In this document: piece by piece, positions 1 to 8,224 of the stretch
How positions within the stretch are numbered: position 1 is the stretch's first letter
Layout of the letters: each line of letters starts with the position of its first letter
Source: Pseudomonadota bacterium
Lineage (GTDB): Bacteria > Bdellovibrionota > Bacteriovoracia > Bacteriovoracales > Bacteriovoracaceae
Assembly: GCA_027487515.1 (NCBI GenBank)
Contig: JAIYDL010000003.1
Coordinates: 1 to 64,000 of the forward strand
DNA length: 64,000 bases
Direction: 5' to 3'
The notes under the pieces: model-generated
What the model saw: the letters and a program-made list of their open reading frames with translations, nothing else
Databases searched by the model: none
Told to the model about the DNA's origin: nothing
Made by a program: the position numbers and the translations under genes

Positions 1-39
1 GATATTGCGCGCCTCGGAGAAGAGCTCAAGAAGAAATAA
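1..39 (+). CDS. C-terminal end of a truncated upstream gene
   Basis: An open frame enters the window at its left edge and ends in TAA at 37-39. It encodes only the tail DIARLGEELKKK. It lies 88 bases upstream of fliW on the same strand, so a flagellar or CsrA-type neighbour is possible. Twelve charged residues are too few to identify it, and I assign no function. Confidence 0.5.
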   Translation, partial: DIARLGEELKKK

Positions 40-87
40 TTTTCCTCCTTGATCATTTAATCGTTTGACTGATACCATCATAGTGCT

Positions 88-108
88 ATGGTAAGAATAC
101 CTTACCAT
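88..108 (+). promoter_or_regulatory. Inverted repeat in fliW leader
   Basis: ATGGTAAG (88-95) and CTTACCAT (101-108) are perfect 8-base inverted arms around AATAC. They lie between the upstream stop and the fliW ribosome binding site (GGAG at 117-120). No T-run follows, so an operator or mRNA structure controlling fliW fits better than an intrinsic terminator. The function is inference. Confidence 0.4.
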
Positions 109-127
109 TTCATTTTGGAGGCTATCC

Positions 128-685
128 GTGAAAGTCAAAACCACTCGATTTGGGGAACTTGAAGTTAACCCCAACGACATTGTCACCTTTTCTGAAGGTC
201 TACTTGGTTTTGAAAATCTCAAGAAATACTTTGTGGTTGATCCAGGTGATAGCACTCTCATCCTTTGGCTTCAGTCCACAGAAGATGAAAAAATCGCATT
301 TCCAATAATCGAGCCAAAGATTTTCAAACCCGATTACATTGCAAAACTTTTGCCAGCAGACCTCAACGGCCTCGACCTCGAGTCTCTTCAAACAGCGAAA
401 CTGTATTCGATCCTCACAATCCCGGCCACTGTGACAGAAATGTCGGCAAATCTTAAGGCCCCCGTGGTTATCAACTCATTGAAAAAAGTTGGAAAGCAAA
501 TCGTGCTTCAGGACTCAAAGCTGTCCGTGAAGCACGAAATGTATAAGGAACTCAAATCCTTCATCGTTAACTTCTCCTCTGACGATGCTCGTCGGACTTC
601 TTACGAACCAAGCATTGCACTTGAAGCCGGTGACCTGAAAGGTCCCACTCCTGTTACCGGAAGCTCTCGATCACTCGAGGCCTAG
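128..685 (+). CDS. fliW: Flagellar assembly factor FliW
   Basis: FliW binds flagellin and, in characterised bacteria, antagonises the mRNA-binding regulator CsrA, linking flagellin translation to filament assembly in the cytoplasm. The 185-residue protein has the family's N-terminal pattern (TTRFGELEVNP, then FSEGLLGFE and a conserved F-P-I). It is longer than the usual ~150 residues, with an extra polar C-terminal tail from about residue 150. The start is GTG at 128, with GGAG eight to eleven bases upstream. No csrA follows; the gene ends at a bidirectional terminator. Confidence 0.9.
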   Translation: MKVKTTRFGELEVNPNDIVTFSEGLLGFENLKKYFVVDPGDSTLILWLQSTEDEKIAFPIIEPKIFKPDYIAKLLPADLNGLDLESLQTAKLYSILTIPATVTEMSANLKAPVVINSLKKVGKQIVLQDSKLSVKHEMYKELKSFIVNFSSDDARRTSYEPSIALEAGDLKGPTPVTGSSRSLEA

Positions 686-712
686 TTCCGATTCATCTCA
701 AACTTTCGTCAT

Positions 713-740
713 AAAAAAGGCTCCTTCCGGAGCCTTTTTT
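713..740. terminator. Bidirectional intrinsic terminator
   Basis: GGCTCC (719-724), loop TTCC and GGAGCC (729-734) are flanked by an A-run on the left and a T-run on the right. It separates the convergent fliW and TPR genes and can stop transcription from both sides. Confidence 0.9.
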
Positions 741-759
741 GTTTGCGATGTGCTTTCAA

Positions 760-1491
760 TTAAAGAGAGACAGTTGTTTCCGTTGCGCTCCTTGAGAGCT
801 GAATGTACATCAATGCCTCTGGGTGATTTGGCTCTCTAGAGAGGACGTTTTGCCACTCCGCCTGTGCCTCGATGATGTTGCCGTTCCCATAAAACAGGAG
901 CCCCATCGCTATGCGCGCCGGCATATAGCCAGGCTGCTCATTTTTCAGGCGCTTAAGCTCGTCAAACGCCTTGGATGTGAATCCCTTTTTGGTATAGGTC
1001 TTCGCAATTTTGATACGGATCTCAAGGTTCTCCGGATCCAGCGTTGCCGCTTTATTATACTCAAAGAGAGCCTCATCGGCGCGCCCGTAAGAGACATACA
1101 TCTCTGCGAGTTCGTAGTGCTTTAAAGAGAATTTCCGGTTCAGGTGGGGATCCGAAATGCCTTGGTGCTGATTGTTTTTAACGTGATTATTGGCACGTTC
1201 AAAAATCGCCTTGGCCTCTTCGTACTTCCCGATGTCGTTGTAGATCACGGAAAGAGATATTGCGGCGTCTGTGTGGTGCGGATCAAGCTCCAGGACCCTC
1301 TGGAAGGCCTTGATCGCCTTCCCGAGTTCGCCCCGGATATGGAAGACGTTCGCGAGGTAAAAGAATGCCTCTGTCGCTTGGGGATTCTGCTCGATGACCT
1401 CGTTAAGAAGTAAGCTCGCGGTCTTAAGATCGTTCTTCTGGAAGGCTTCTTTCGCCTTCTTGAGGAGGTCACTTAGTTTGACGTTTTCCAA
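760..1491 (-). CDS. Tetratricopeptide repeat protein
   Basis: A 243-residue protein built almost entirely of TPR units. Clear repeat signatures include A-x-F-Y-L-A-N-V near residue 40, the helix pair ending LELDPHH near 70, and ATLDPEN near 150. Such proteins are protein-interaction scaffolds; partners cannot be deduced. No signal peptide is visible, so it is probably cytoplasmic. The start appears to be TTG with GGAG upstream. It is the last gene of a minus-strand operon, 13 bases behind the BamD-like gene. Confidence 0.8.
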   Translation of the reverse strand: MENVKLSDLLKKAKEAFQKNDLKTASLLLNEVIEQNPQATEAFFYLANVFHIRGELGKAIKAFQRVLELDPHHTDAAISLSVIYNDIGKYEEAKAIFERANNHVKNNQHQGISDPHLNRKFSLKHYELAEMYVSYGRADEALFEYNKAATLDPENLEIRIKIAKTYTKKGFTSKAFDELKRLKNEQPGYMPARIAMGLLFYGNGNIIEAQAEWQNVLSREPNHPEALMYIQLSRSATETTVSL

Positions 1492-1504
1492 AATACGCTC
1501 CGGC

Positions 1505-2248
1505 TTAAAGTTTCTTCTTACAGTTGTCTTGGATTGATCTTATTTCCTTCTGAGACTCTTTATCAACCAGTTGGTAAAACTTTTCAACGTAGTCTAAGCA
1601 AGGCTGCCACTCCCGGAGGCTTGCCGTCGAGAGGATCGTCCTCAGCATCGCATGCTTCCGGGTCTTGTCCTCGCGATGATTCTCGAGGATGTCGAGGTAC
1701 CAGTAACGAGCAGCCGAAAACTCCTTTGTTTTAAAGTAGAAGTCAGCGACGTACAAGTCTTTCTGCCGGAGCATCTCACTTGCCTTTTTAATCCGCTTCT
1801 GGGCCGCACTCTTGTAACTCGAATCTGAGTACTTCTGGATCACTTCATCAAAGTACTTGAGAGCTTCGATGGCAGGCTCAAGGTCTCGGTCAATCGTATC
1901 CGGAATTTGTTTATAGTAAGATTCGGCGATTCGGTAAACGACGTAAGCGATCTTCTCGTGGCGAGGATGAAAATCACGGAACAGGAGGTAGGCAGCTGCG
2001 GACTCGATGTAATTTTCTTGTAAGAAGAGAACATCGGCTTGAAGAAGCTCCGCCGGAGTTGCGTAGAAAGAGTAAGGATGCTGCGTCTTAATCTGATTGA
2101 GCTTCTCGGTGGCCAAGATGAAGCGATCAGACTCGATGAGTTCCTGGGCCTCTTTAAACAAACTCTCGGCTTCGGTTTTACCACCCGGTTTATCGGAGGC
2201 ACAGGAGCACAAGAGAACCATCGTGAAAACGAAGATGAGGTGTTTCAT
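1505..2248 (-). CDS. bamD: BamD-like outer-membrane assembly lipoprotein
   Basis: BamD is the TPR lipoprotein of the BAM complex that folds beta-barrels into the outer membrane. This 247-residue protein has a lipoprotein signal (VLLCSC, acylated Cys about residue 16). The YfiO-type TPR array follows, with 'LFKEAQELIESDRFILATEKL' opening the first repeat. Length matches the family. It overlaps the transporter gene upstream by 4 bases. Paralogous TPR lipoproteins exist, so the exact BamD assignment is likely rather than certain. Confidence 0.75.
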   Translation of the reverse strand: MKHLIFVFTMVLLCSCASDKPGGKTEAESLFKEAQELIESDRFILATEKLNQIKTQHPYSFYATPAELLQADVLFLQENYIESAAAYLLFRDFHPRHEKIAYVVYRIAESYYKQIPDTIDRDLEPAIEALKYFDEVIQKYSDSSYKSAAQKRIKKASEMLRQKDLYVADFYFKTKEFSAARYWYLDILENHREDKTRKHAMLRTILSTASLREWQPCLDYVEKFYQLVDKESQKEIRSIQDNCKKKL

Positions 2249-3267
2249 AGTTGGACCGATAAATCCTTATAGATCTCTTTAAACAGAAGCTTAAAAAACG
2301 CGACGAAGGGAATGACCACGATCATCCCGACGACCCCGGCGAGCTGAGAGCCGACGATGATGCTTACTATTACCACGATCGGATGGAGGTTTACAATTTT
2401 AGAGACCAAAAGAGGAAACACTAAAATCATGTCGATGAGGTTCGCGAGAGCGAACACGGCCAGCATGCCGACCATAGAAACCGATGGGTCCTTCGCTAGG
2501 AATGCGACGGCAAGGGCCGGGAGAATCCCAAGCACGGGACCGAGGTACGGCAGGATGTTAGTTACCCCGGCGATGAAGCCGAGAAGGAATGGGTACGGAA
2601 ACCCGATGCTCAGAAGACCGATGGTGACGATCGTTCCCAGGATCGTCGCTTCGATGAACTTCGCGATGATGTACTCGCCGAATTTGGTATTGAACTGGGA
2701 GAAAAGCACGTAGCTCTTCTCGAAGATCGGGTTCGGGATCGCCTCGAGGAGCCGGCGACTGAACTGGCGGCTTTCCATGAAAAAGAAATACAGAAAGATC
2801 GGGACCAGGACCACCCATTCCAGCAGGAGCGACAAGTAGTTGGGAAAGCTACTCAAGAGGTCAGTTCCGTGGGTTTCAATTTTGCCCATCACAAGGCCCA
2901 CGGGATCGACATTGAGGCGGAAGCCAGAGCGCTCGAAGACCATGACTTTGAACGCGAAGAACTTCTCCTGCAGCGCCCGCTGGGCGTGTGGAAACTGGTC
3001 CGTGAGAGAACTGAAATCCGCACTGTACATGGTTGCGATGACAGGGAAGAACAAAAAACCAGTCCCGAGGAGGACCAGAAAAAAGTACCCTAGCCGCTGC
3101 TTGCGGGTTCCCGTCGTAAGCCAGAGCGTCAGCGGCTTCGACATGAGAAAGATGATGTACGCAAAGCCGAAGGGCAGAGTTAGCCGCGGAAAAAGAATGG
3201 CGAAAAACGCCGCTGCAGTTAGGAGAAACAGGAACAGGTAGAGCTTGATCTTCTGATTTCTTGTCAT
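2245..3267 (-). CDS. AI-2E family (PerM-like) membrane transporter
   Basis: A 340-residue polytopic inner-membrane protein. There are hydrophobic segments near residues 10-50 and 55-80, a soluble middle region, then several helices after about 140. The family hallmark is a glycine/proline-rich stretch, AGVTNILPYLGPVLGILP, near residue 235. Members have been linked to autoinducer-2 export, Na+/H+ antiport and general efflux, so the substrate is unknown. It is translationally coupled by 4-base overlaps to the genes on both sides. Confidence 0.85.
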   Translation of the reverse strand: MTRNQKIKLYLFLFLLTAAAFFAILFPRLTLPFGFAYIIFLMSKPLTLWLTTGTRKQRLGYFFLVLLGTGFLFFPVIATMYSADFSSLTDQFPHAQRALQEKFFAFKVMVFERSGFRLNVDPVGLVMGKIETHGTDLLSSFPNYLSLLLEWVVLVPIFLYFFFMESRQFSRRLLEAIPNPIFEKSYVLFSQFNTKFGEYIIAKFIEATILGTIVTIGLLSIGFPYPFLLGFIAGVTNILPYLGPVLGILPALAVAFLAKDPSVSMVGMLAVFALANLIDMILVFPLLVSKIVNLHPIVVIVSIIVGSQLAGVVGMIVVIPFVAFFKLLFKEIYKDLSVQL

Positions 3268-3875
3268 GCTTTAAGATCCAGCTCACGGACGCGTTTCTTG
3301 AGGGCCACGATCTCTCTGGTCAGCTGACCCATTCGATTGGCCATGATGAGGGCCGTTTCTCGGAGGAACTTCGCACCCAGCACAGGGTACTGCTCGAGCA
3401 TCCGATCTAAATCGGGTTTAAAAATTCCGAGGAGGATCGTGTTTTCCGCGGCGATCGCCGTCGCACTCCGACGGTTGAATTCTTCCAAGAGGCCCATCTC
3501 TCCGAAGTACTGGCACTTCTCGAGCTTGATGACAAACTCTCCGATCTCACCGCTCGAACCGGCCTGATTGGCGTAGACGTTCACGGCCCCACTAAAAATG
3601 AAGTAGAAACCGTAGCCCGAATCACCTTGCTTGAAGATCACCTCATTGGTTTGAAAATCCCGGTGATGAAGGAACTTCGTGAAAAGCCGGATTTCATTGT
3701 CCGAGAACGAACTCAGGACTGTGATCCTCTTGAAAAAATCGTGGTAGCTTTCGCGAGAAGTAATGAAGGATAAGGGACTGGCGTCCCAGAGGTACCGAAG
3801 CAAGGGGATGTCCAGTCGATCGTTGACTTGCTCGCCGCGCTCGATTCTCTCGAGCATGTCTTTTTCGTAGCTCAT
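3264..3875 (-). CDS. Cyclic nucleotide-binding domain protein
   Basis: A 203-residue protein with one CNB (CAP_ED) domain at about residues 50-165. The phosphate-binding cassette reads FGEMGLLEEFNRRSATA, keeping the Gly-Glu and Arg that contact the cyclic phosphate. There is no DNA-binding helix-turn-helix after it, only a short charged helix, so this is not a CRP-type activator. It probably senses cAMP or a related ligand and acts on a partner. It overlaps its upstream and downstream neighbours by 4 bases each. Confidence 0.85.
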   Translation of the reverse strand: MSYEKDMLERIERGEQVNDRLDIPLLRYLWDASPLSFITSRESYHDFFKRITVLSSFSDNEIRLFTKFLHHRDFQTNEVIFKQGDSGYGFYFIFSGAVNVYANQAGSSGEIGEFVIKLEKCQYFGEMGLLEEFNRRSATAIAAENTILLGIFKPDLDRMLEQYPVLGAKFLRETALIMANRMGQLTREIVALKKRVRELDLKA

Positions 3876-4528
3876 TTCACTTCCTTAACCCCAGTGGGTT
3901 TTATCCAGCCCTCGAACCGTGACGGGTAGATGATTCTTAGCCAACCTTCTTCCGGAGAACTGATCAGGAAGACGCCCGCAGGGACCTCTCCACGGCTCGC
4001 GAAGATGGCGGAAGGCCCATCAAGAATGGTCTGCGGATCGATGACCACGAAGCGGTGCCAGCGTTCGATCCAGAGGTTCAGCCCGAGCGCCGTGACCGTC
4101 ACTGCGAGGCACAGGGCGAACGCCCGCACACTTCGTTTCCGCCACAACATGAGAAGACCGCCCACCAGAAAAAGAAGGCTCACGAGCGTCAGCATCCCCT
4201 CAGCTACCAGCAGCCCGGCACGCACGAAATAATCGCCCGGGGCGAAAGGCTGTTCGAGTTTTTCAGTGCCTATCTTTTCTTCCACGATGGACTTGTTAGT
4301 CGTGAGTTTTGCGGACACCAGATCTCGACTTTCTGCCATCAAGAAGTGAAACCGTGCCGAAGGCCACTTCTCGAGCTTGGCGTAGGTCGTTCCCATGTTA
4401 AAATGCCAGATCGCCTCTGGCACTTGTGCGTGATTCTTTTGTAGCTCGAGCAAGGCGCCTTCGTAATTCTTCTGAGCGTAAAGGCCCTCGACGGTTTTCA
4501 ACACGGCTTCGATAGTAGTATCCTCCAA
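3872..4528 (-). CDS. BatE-like TPR/SH3 membrane protein
   Basis: A 218-residue protein with a TPR pair at about residues 5-70, a transmembrane pair at about 100-150, and a C-terminal SH3b-like domain ending in GWLRI and EGWIKP. This order resembles BatE of aerotolerance (Bat) operons, but no BatA/B/D or MoxR genes are nearby, so I do not use the gene name. It is the first gene of the minus-strand operon running to 760. Confidence 0.65.
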   Translation of the reverse strand: MEDTTIEAVLKTVEGLYAQKNYEGALLELQKNHAQVPEAIWHFNMGTTYAKLEKWPSARFHFLMAESRDLVSAKLTTNKSIVEEKIGTEKLEQPFAPGDYFVRAGLLVAEGMLTLVSLLFLVGGLLMLWRKRSVRAFALCLAVTVTALGLNLWIERWHRFVVIDPQTILDGPSAIFASRGEVPAGVFLISSPEEGWLRIIYPSRFEGWIKPTGVKEVK

Positions 4529-4582
4529 AAGATCAAGATATTATCCTCTGCTCAGAGTACAGAAATCAAGGAATAGATCTGC

Positions 4583-5275
4583 ATGACACCTAGATCCATC
4601 GAGACAGATTTTTCCACGCTCCTCAATGAGCACGTTGGAGGTGCAGGGCCCGTCGATCTCACCTTGCACGGACCTCTCTTGAGTGGCCCTGTGCATCCGA
4701 AAGTCCTCTGGGCGACGCTTTCACTCGCGGCTAACCCGGGGCAAGAGATAGCGATCCCCGCACTTCCAGGCTGGAGCTACCAAAGCTTTGACCAACTGAG
4801 CACGGCACAAATATCGCACTCAGCAGTCGCGCTCGTCATTGAAGGTAGACCCTGGAAAGTCGCCCAGTTCATCTCTGGGCCACATACCGAAGCCATCCTA
4901 GACTTCCATGAGTTAGGTGCAGTTTATCTTGTTAAAGGCACGAGATCTCTTCCCGTTGAAACTGGCCACAAGCAGACCCTGCTGTCGATCTGGCTTACGT
5001 ATGCGCTCAGTGCCGAACTTTGGGGCACCCAGGGGAAATGGACCCGCTTCCACGAGCGCCTCCATGCTCTGTTCCATGACCGAGATCTTCTTATGGGTGA
5101 AGATTCCCCGGGCCACTACCCTCTGAAGCCCTGTGTTCAATCGATTGAGAAGGCCGGCTTCCAGGGCACAAAGCTCGATAAAACGTACCTTCTTGTGCTA
5201 CCCTGGTCCTTCTCTCTCTCGGCGCTCCAGAGGCTGGAAGAAATCATTTCGGAGGAGTTCCCATGTTTGTCTTGA
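4583..5275 (+). CDS. Unknown protein upstream of AstA-like gene
   Basis: A 230-residue protein I do not recognise. It is probably soluble: no signal peptide or membrane segment. Visible features are a proline/glycine-rich N-terminal third and a His/Trp-rich middle region (HERLHALFHDRD). Its last codons overlap the start of the acyltransferase gene by 13 bases, implying translational coupling and a shared function. Confidence 0.7.
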   Translation: MTPRSIETDFSTLLNEHVGGAGPVDLTLHGPLLSGPVHPKVLWATLSLAANPGQEIAIPALPGWSYQSFDQLSTAQISHSAVALVIEGRPWKVAQFISGPHTEAILDFHELGAVYLVKGTRSLPVETGHKQTLLSIWLTYALSAELWGTQGKWTRFHERLHALFHDRDLLMGEDSPGHYPLKPCVQSIEKAGFQGTKLDKTYLLVLPWSFSLSALQRLEEIISEEFPCLS

Positions 5276-6288
5276 GATCGGTACAACCTAAAGACCTAAA
5301 AGACATGCTCAAGCTGAGCACGATCATGAACTTCATCAACCTTCCGAGCGACGAGGAGCTCATCTCTTCAAAAATCGAAAGCTCGATGAAGAGCTTCAAA
5401 ACACCGAATAGCAATCTGTCCAAGAATTACTACATCTTTGTCCTCGAAGATTTCAACGCCGGAGAGGTTCTCGGGGTCTCGATGATCCACGCCCAGCATG
5501 GCACTGAGAACGAGCCGCACTTCTATCTCTCGGTCGGTCAGGAAGCGAAGTTTTCCCAGACCATCAATACGGGGTTCGTCCATGGCACGCTGAAGCTGGG
5601 CCTGGACTCCAACGGGCCAACGGAGATCGGTGGGTTGATTCTTAATCCTAGCTTTCGGGGCCACGGCGATAAGCTCGGAAAGCAGCTCTCCTTTGTGCGA
5701 TTCCTCTTCATGGGGATTCACCCCGAGCGATTCAAACCGATGATTCACTCCGAACTCATGCCCCCGTTCGACAAGCACGGGAACTCGCCACTCTGGGAGG
5801 CGATCGGTCGACGCTTCATGAACATGAACTACCAAGAAGCCGACGTCCTCTCCCGGAACAACAAAGAATTCATCCTCAGTTTATTTCCGTCAGAAAACAT
5901 TTATCAGACGCTGCTCCCGATGGAAGCACGGGAGGCGATCGGTAAGGTTGGGAAAGAAACTGAGCCGGTTCGCAAGATGCTCGAGTCGATCGGCTTCAGG
6001 TACACCTACGAAGTAGACCCCTTTGACGGAGGGCCTCATTACCGCTGTGCCCTGAGAGACATCAAGCCAATTCGAGAGAAAATAACCGGTTTGCTCATCA
6101 CGAATAAGAGCTTTGACAGGTCCCAGGCGAGAGAGGTCCTCCTCTCTGTTGAGCACCCTGAGCACGACTTCTTTGCGTTCCGAACCCTCCTCCAGGTTCA
6201 TGGAGACGGGCAGCTCTCGATCGACCCGGTCATGACTCGAGAGCTAGGCCTTACGCTTCCGCAGAAAGTCACGGCGATCCCGTTCTAA
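5263..6288 (+). CDS. Arginine N-succinyltransferase-like acyltransferase
   Basis: AstA transfers succinyl from succinyl-CoA to arginine in the AST catabolic pathway. The 341-residue length equals the family norm. Family marks include an LRS/VQPKDL opening, the EIGGLILNPSFRGHG acyl-CoA loop (about residues 127-141), a conserved FMGIHPERF region, and the GGPHYRC motif near 270. No other ast gene is visible, so the acceptor may not be arginine. It overlaps the unknown gene upstream and is convergent with the next gene. Confidence 0.8.
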   Translation: MFVLRSVQPKDLKDMLKLSTIMNFINLPSDEELISSKIESSMKSFKTPNSNLSKNYYIFVLEDFNAGEVLGVSMIHAQHGTENEPHFYLSVGQEAKFSQTINTGFVHGTLKLGLDSNGPTEIGGLILNPSFRGHGDKLGKQLSFVRFLFMGIHPERFKPMIHSELMPPFDKHGNSPLWEAIGRRFMNMNYQEADVLSRNNKEFILSLFPSENIYQTLLPMEAREAIGKVGKETEPVRKMLESIGFRYTYEVDPFDGGPHYRCALRDIKPIREKITGLLITNKSFDRSQAREVLLSVEHPEHDFFAFRTLLQVHGDGQLSIDPVMTRELGLTLPQKVTAIPF

Positions 6289-6761
6289 GCTTGCTTCTTG
6301 TTGACCAGGACACCATTCGTCGCGACGATCCGACTCTTCGGTTTACCCTCTGAACTTGTATCAGAAGCCACCAGCATCTCTGTCGATCGGTTATAGCCCT
6401 TAAAGGCATCGCGTTTGTGGAGCCTTTCGCCGGTCTGACGACCCAGCTCTCGCTGCCACATGACCAGGTCACTGGACACAAGAGTGGAGGCTTCCTCACT
6501 CTCCTCGCCTTCGGCCACGGTCTTCTCTGGAATGTGCTTCTTGAAGGCCGGAAACTCAAGAACCTTGGCCTCTGCCTCGGTGGGCTTCGCTACGGGGGGA
6601 GCTTGCGGAGTGGAAACCTCGGATTCCTCCCAGACGATTAACTCCTCCCCGGCCGCTTTTTGACGGATAATCTGCTTAACATGCAGAATTTCAGAAAGTT
6701 TTAGTATGTCATCTAGCCCTAAAAGATTTAAGGCCCGAAGAACAAAAGAGGATTTTGCCAA
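6285..6761 (-). CDS. Small hypothetical protein
   Basis: A 158-residue protein of unknown function. It begins with a hydrophobic/leucine-rich helix (VLRALNLLGLDDILKL). An acidic, low-complexity Pro/Glu middle and a basic polar tail follow. The apparent start is TTG without a strong ribosome binding site, so translation may begin elsewhere. It overlaps the end of the AstA-like gene by 4 bases and is divergent from the tRNA-Asn promoter. Confidence 0.5.
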   Translation of the reverse strand: MAKSSFVLRALNLLGLDDILKLSEILHVKQIIRQKAAGEELIVWEESEVSTPQAPPVAKPTEAEAKVLEFPAFKKHIPEKTVAEGEESEEASTLVSSDLVMWQRELGRQTGERLHKRDAFKGYNRSTEMLVASDTSSEGKPKSRIVATNGVLVNKKQA

Positions 6762-6853
6762 GAGTAAGACCCTTTTTGACTATATCGGTCGGAAATGGAG
6801 AAAACTTGAGCTTAAAAGTTGCCTATTTTACAACTCTATCTCGCCAAAAAGAC

Positions 6854-6882
6854 TAGACATACATCAGGTCACGGATTATAAA
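6854..6882 (+). promoter_or_regulatory. Promoter of tRNA-Asn
   Basis: TAGACA (6854-6859), a 17-base spacer and TATAAA (6877-6882) make a good sigma-70-type promoter. Transcription would start about 6889, some 17 bases before the mature tRNA 5' end. Confidence 0.6.
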
Positions 6883-6905
6883 TTACAGATCTTTTGACTA
6901 TGAGT

Positions 6906-6982
6906 TGGGAAGTGGCGCAGTTGGTTAGCGCAGCAGACTGTTAATCTGTTGGTCGAGGGTTCGAATCCCTCCTTCCCAGCCA
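6906..6982 (+). tRNA. tRNA-Asn (GTT)
   Basis: A complete cloverleaf. Acceptor arms TGGGAAG and CTTCCCA pair fully, the anticodon loop CTGTTAA carries GTT (6940-6942), and GGTTCGAATCC is the T-arm. The discriminator G is followed by an encoded CCA (6980-6982). An open reading frame begins only 6 bases after the CCA. Confidence 0.97.
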
Positions 6983-6988
6983 CTTTTT

Positions 6989-8224
6989 ATGAATTTTTCC
7001 CCCACAAAGTACTCCTCTCTCAAATCCAAACTGCGCAGGCGGTACCAAGATCATTCTCGGCGGATGTTCCTGGACCTCGAGAAAACATCGGGCACGGCCA
7101 TTTCTCAATGGCTCGGTGAACACGTTAATGAGCTGGCAGATTACTCCTCCCTTCACTGGTACTTCGTGGCCCAAGTTCGTCAGTTTATTTTTTTTGCTCT
7201 CAAATCTCAATCACTCCGGAGCGATCGGTTTGGCAAAAGCGAGGAGCAAGTTTTTGAAGGCTGGAACAAGAGCGAGTTCGCCGATCATTTTCTAAAGGCG
7301 TTGAACAGGGGCCAGAGTTTGGGCCAGGCTTCTCAAACTGCCATGGCGATTTTTGACGAGCACCTCGTCACGCTCGGGGAACGCCAGCTCCTTCGCCAAG
7401 ATGTGACCAGCGCGAATTACCGCGAGCAAAGCTCCCTTGGTGAATGGAAGAGGGGCAAGAAACTGGGACGGCTCCTCGAAACAACTCTTCACATCGACGG
7501 GAAGGACCTCGCACTCCTTACCAAATCTCTAAAAGAAATGAAGGGCTTTTCCCAGCGGATAGAAGCCGCGCTTCGGGTCATCCAACGGTTCTCACCCAGC
7601 TCCTGGCAGCGGTTCGTCGCGTTCACTGAAGTCATCATTCCCATCGCGCAGCCAGAGTTCGTGAGTTACTCGCACCAGGATCTTCCCGGGTACTCGATGA
7701 TTAACCTCTACCACCGAGACTTCGTCGACCTCCTCGATGATCTTCTTCATGAGAATGGCCACCACCACCTTAATTTTTATCTGAATCTCGGAAAGCTCAT
7801 CGAAGAGCCACTCGAGAACATCTACTACAGCCCTTGGCGTCGCACACTTAGACCGCTTCGCGGGATCTTCCACGCTTACTTTACTTTCTTCTGGGCCTTC
7901 AAGCTCTTCTCTGACCTGCTCAAGGCCAATGATGTTGACTCTATCTTTTACCTCTTCAGTGAGGCCGAGAAAGAGAAAATTGCCTGGCGAGCGGTTGAAG
8001 AGTTCCACATGCTATCCTTCTGCTACGAAGACCTCCGCTGGGCCCGGCGCCAGGGATTGATTGCGGACAGTGGCTGGGACCTGATTAGTGAACAGCGAAA
8101 AGAACTGTTAAAGTTTAAGCGCCGATTACCCACCATCGAGCGCCAGATCAAGCGACACCGGGGCGACCTCCGGGAGTTGAAGGTAACGCTTAAAAAGGCC
8201 CGGAGTACTTACGCTAAAAGTTAA
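6989..8224 (+). CDS. HExxH-domain protein, putative peptide beta-hydroxylase relative
   Basis: The 411-residue protein carries H254-E-N-G-H258 followed by more histidines, then EPLEN, SPWR (281-284), RPLRGIFHAYF (His295) and an aromatic helix. This order matches the 'HEXXH motif domain' family associated with peptide modification. Members near RiPP loci are annotated as alpha-ketoglutarate-dependent peptide beta-hydroxylases. H254, H258 and a later His or Glu would bind iron. The N-terminal 200 residues are helical and unassigned. No precursor peptide gene is visible nearby. The first ATG is 6 bases after tRNA-Asn with no ribosome binding site; the next in-frame ATG is at 7064. Confidence 0.7.
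   Translation: MNFSPTKYSSLKSKLRRRYQDHSRRMFLDLEKTSGTAISQWLGEHVNELADYSSLHWYFVAQVRQFIFFALKSQSLRSDRFGKSEEQVFEGWNKSEFADHFLKALNRGQSLGQASQTAMAIFDEHLVTLGERQLLRQDVTSANYREQSSLGEWKRGKKLGRLLETTLHIDGKDLALLTKSLKEMKGFSQRIEAALRVIQRFSPSSWQRFVAFTEVIIPIAQPEFVSYSHQDLPGYSMINLYHRDFVDLLDDLLHENGHHHLNFYLNLGKLIEEPLENIYYSPWRRTLRPLRGIFHAYFTFFWAFKLFSDLLKANDVDSIFYLFSEAEKEKIAWRAVEEFHMLSFCYEDLRWARRQGLIADSGWDLISEQRKELLKFKRRLPTIERQIKRHRGDLRELKVTLKKARSTYAKS

Noticed and set aside
6906..6982. tRNA-Asn as an integration site of a mobile element
   Set aside because: No integrase, no repeated tRNA 3' end and no change in gene style within the following kilobases.
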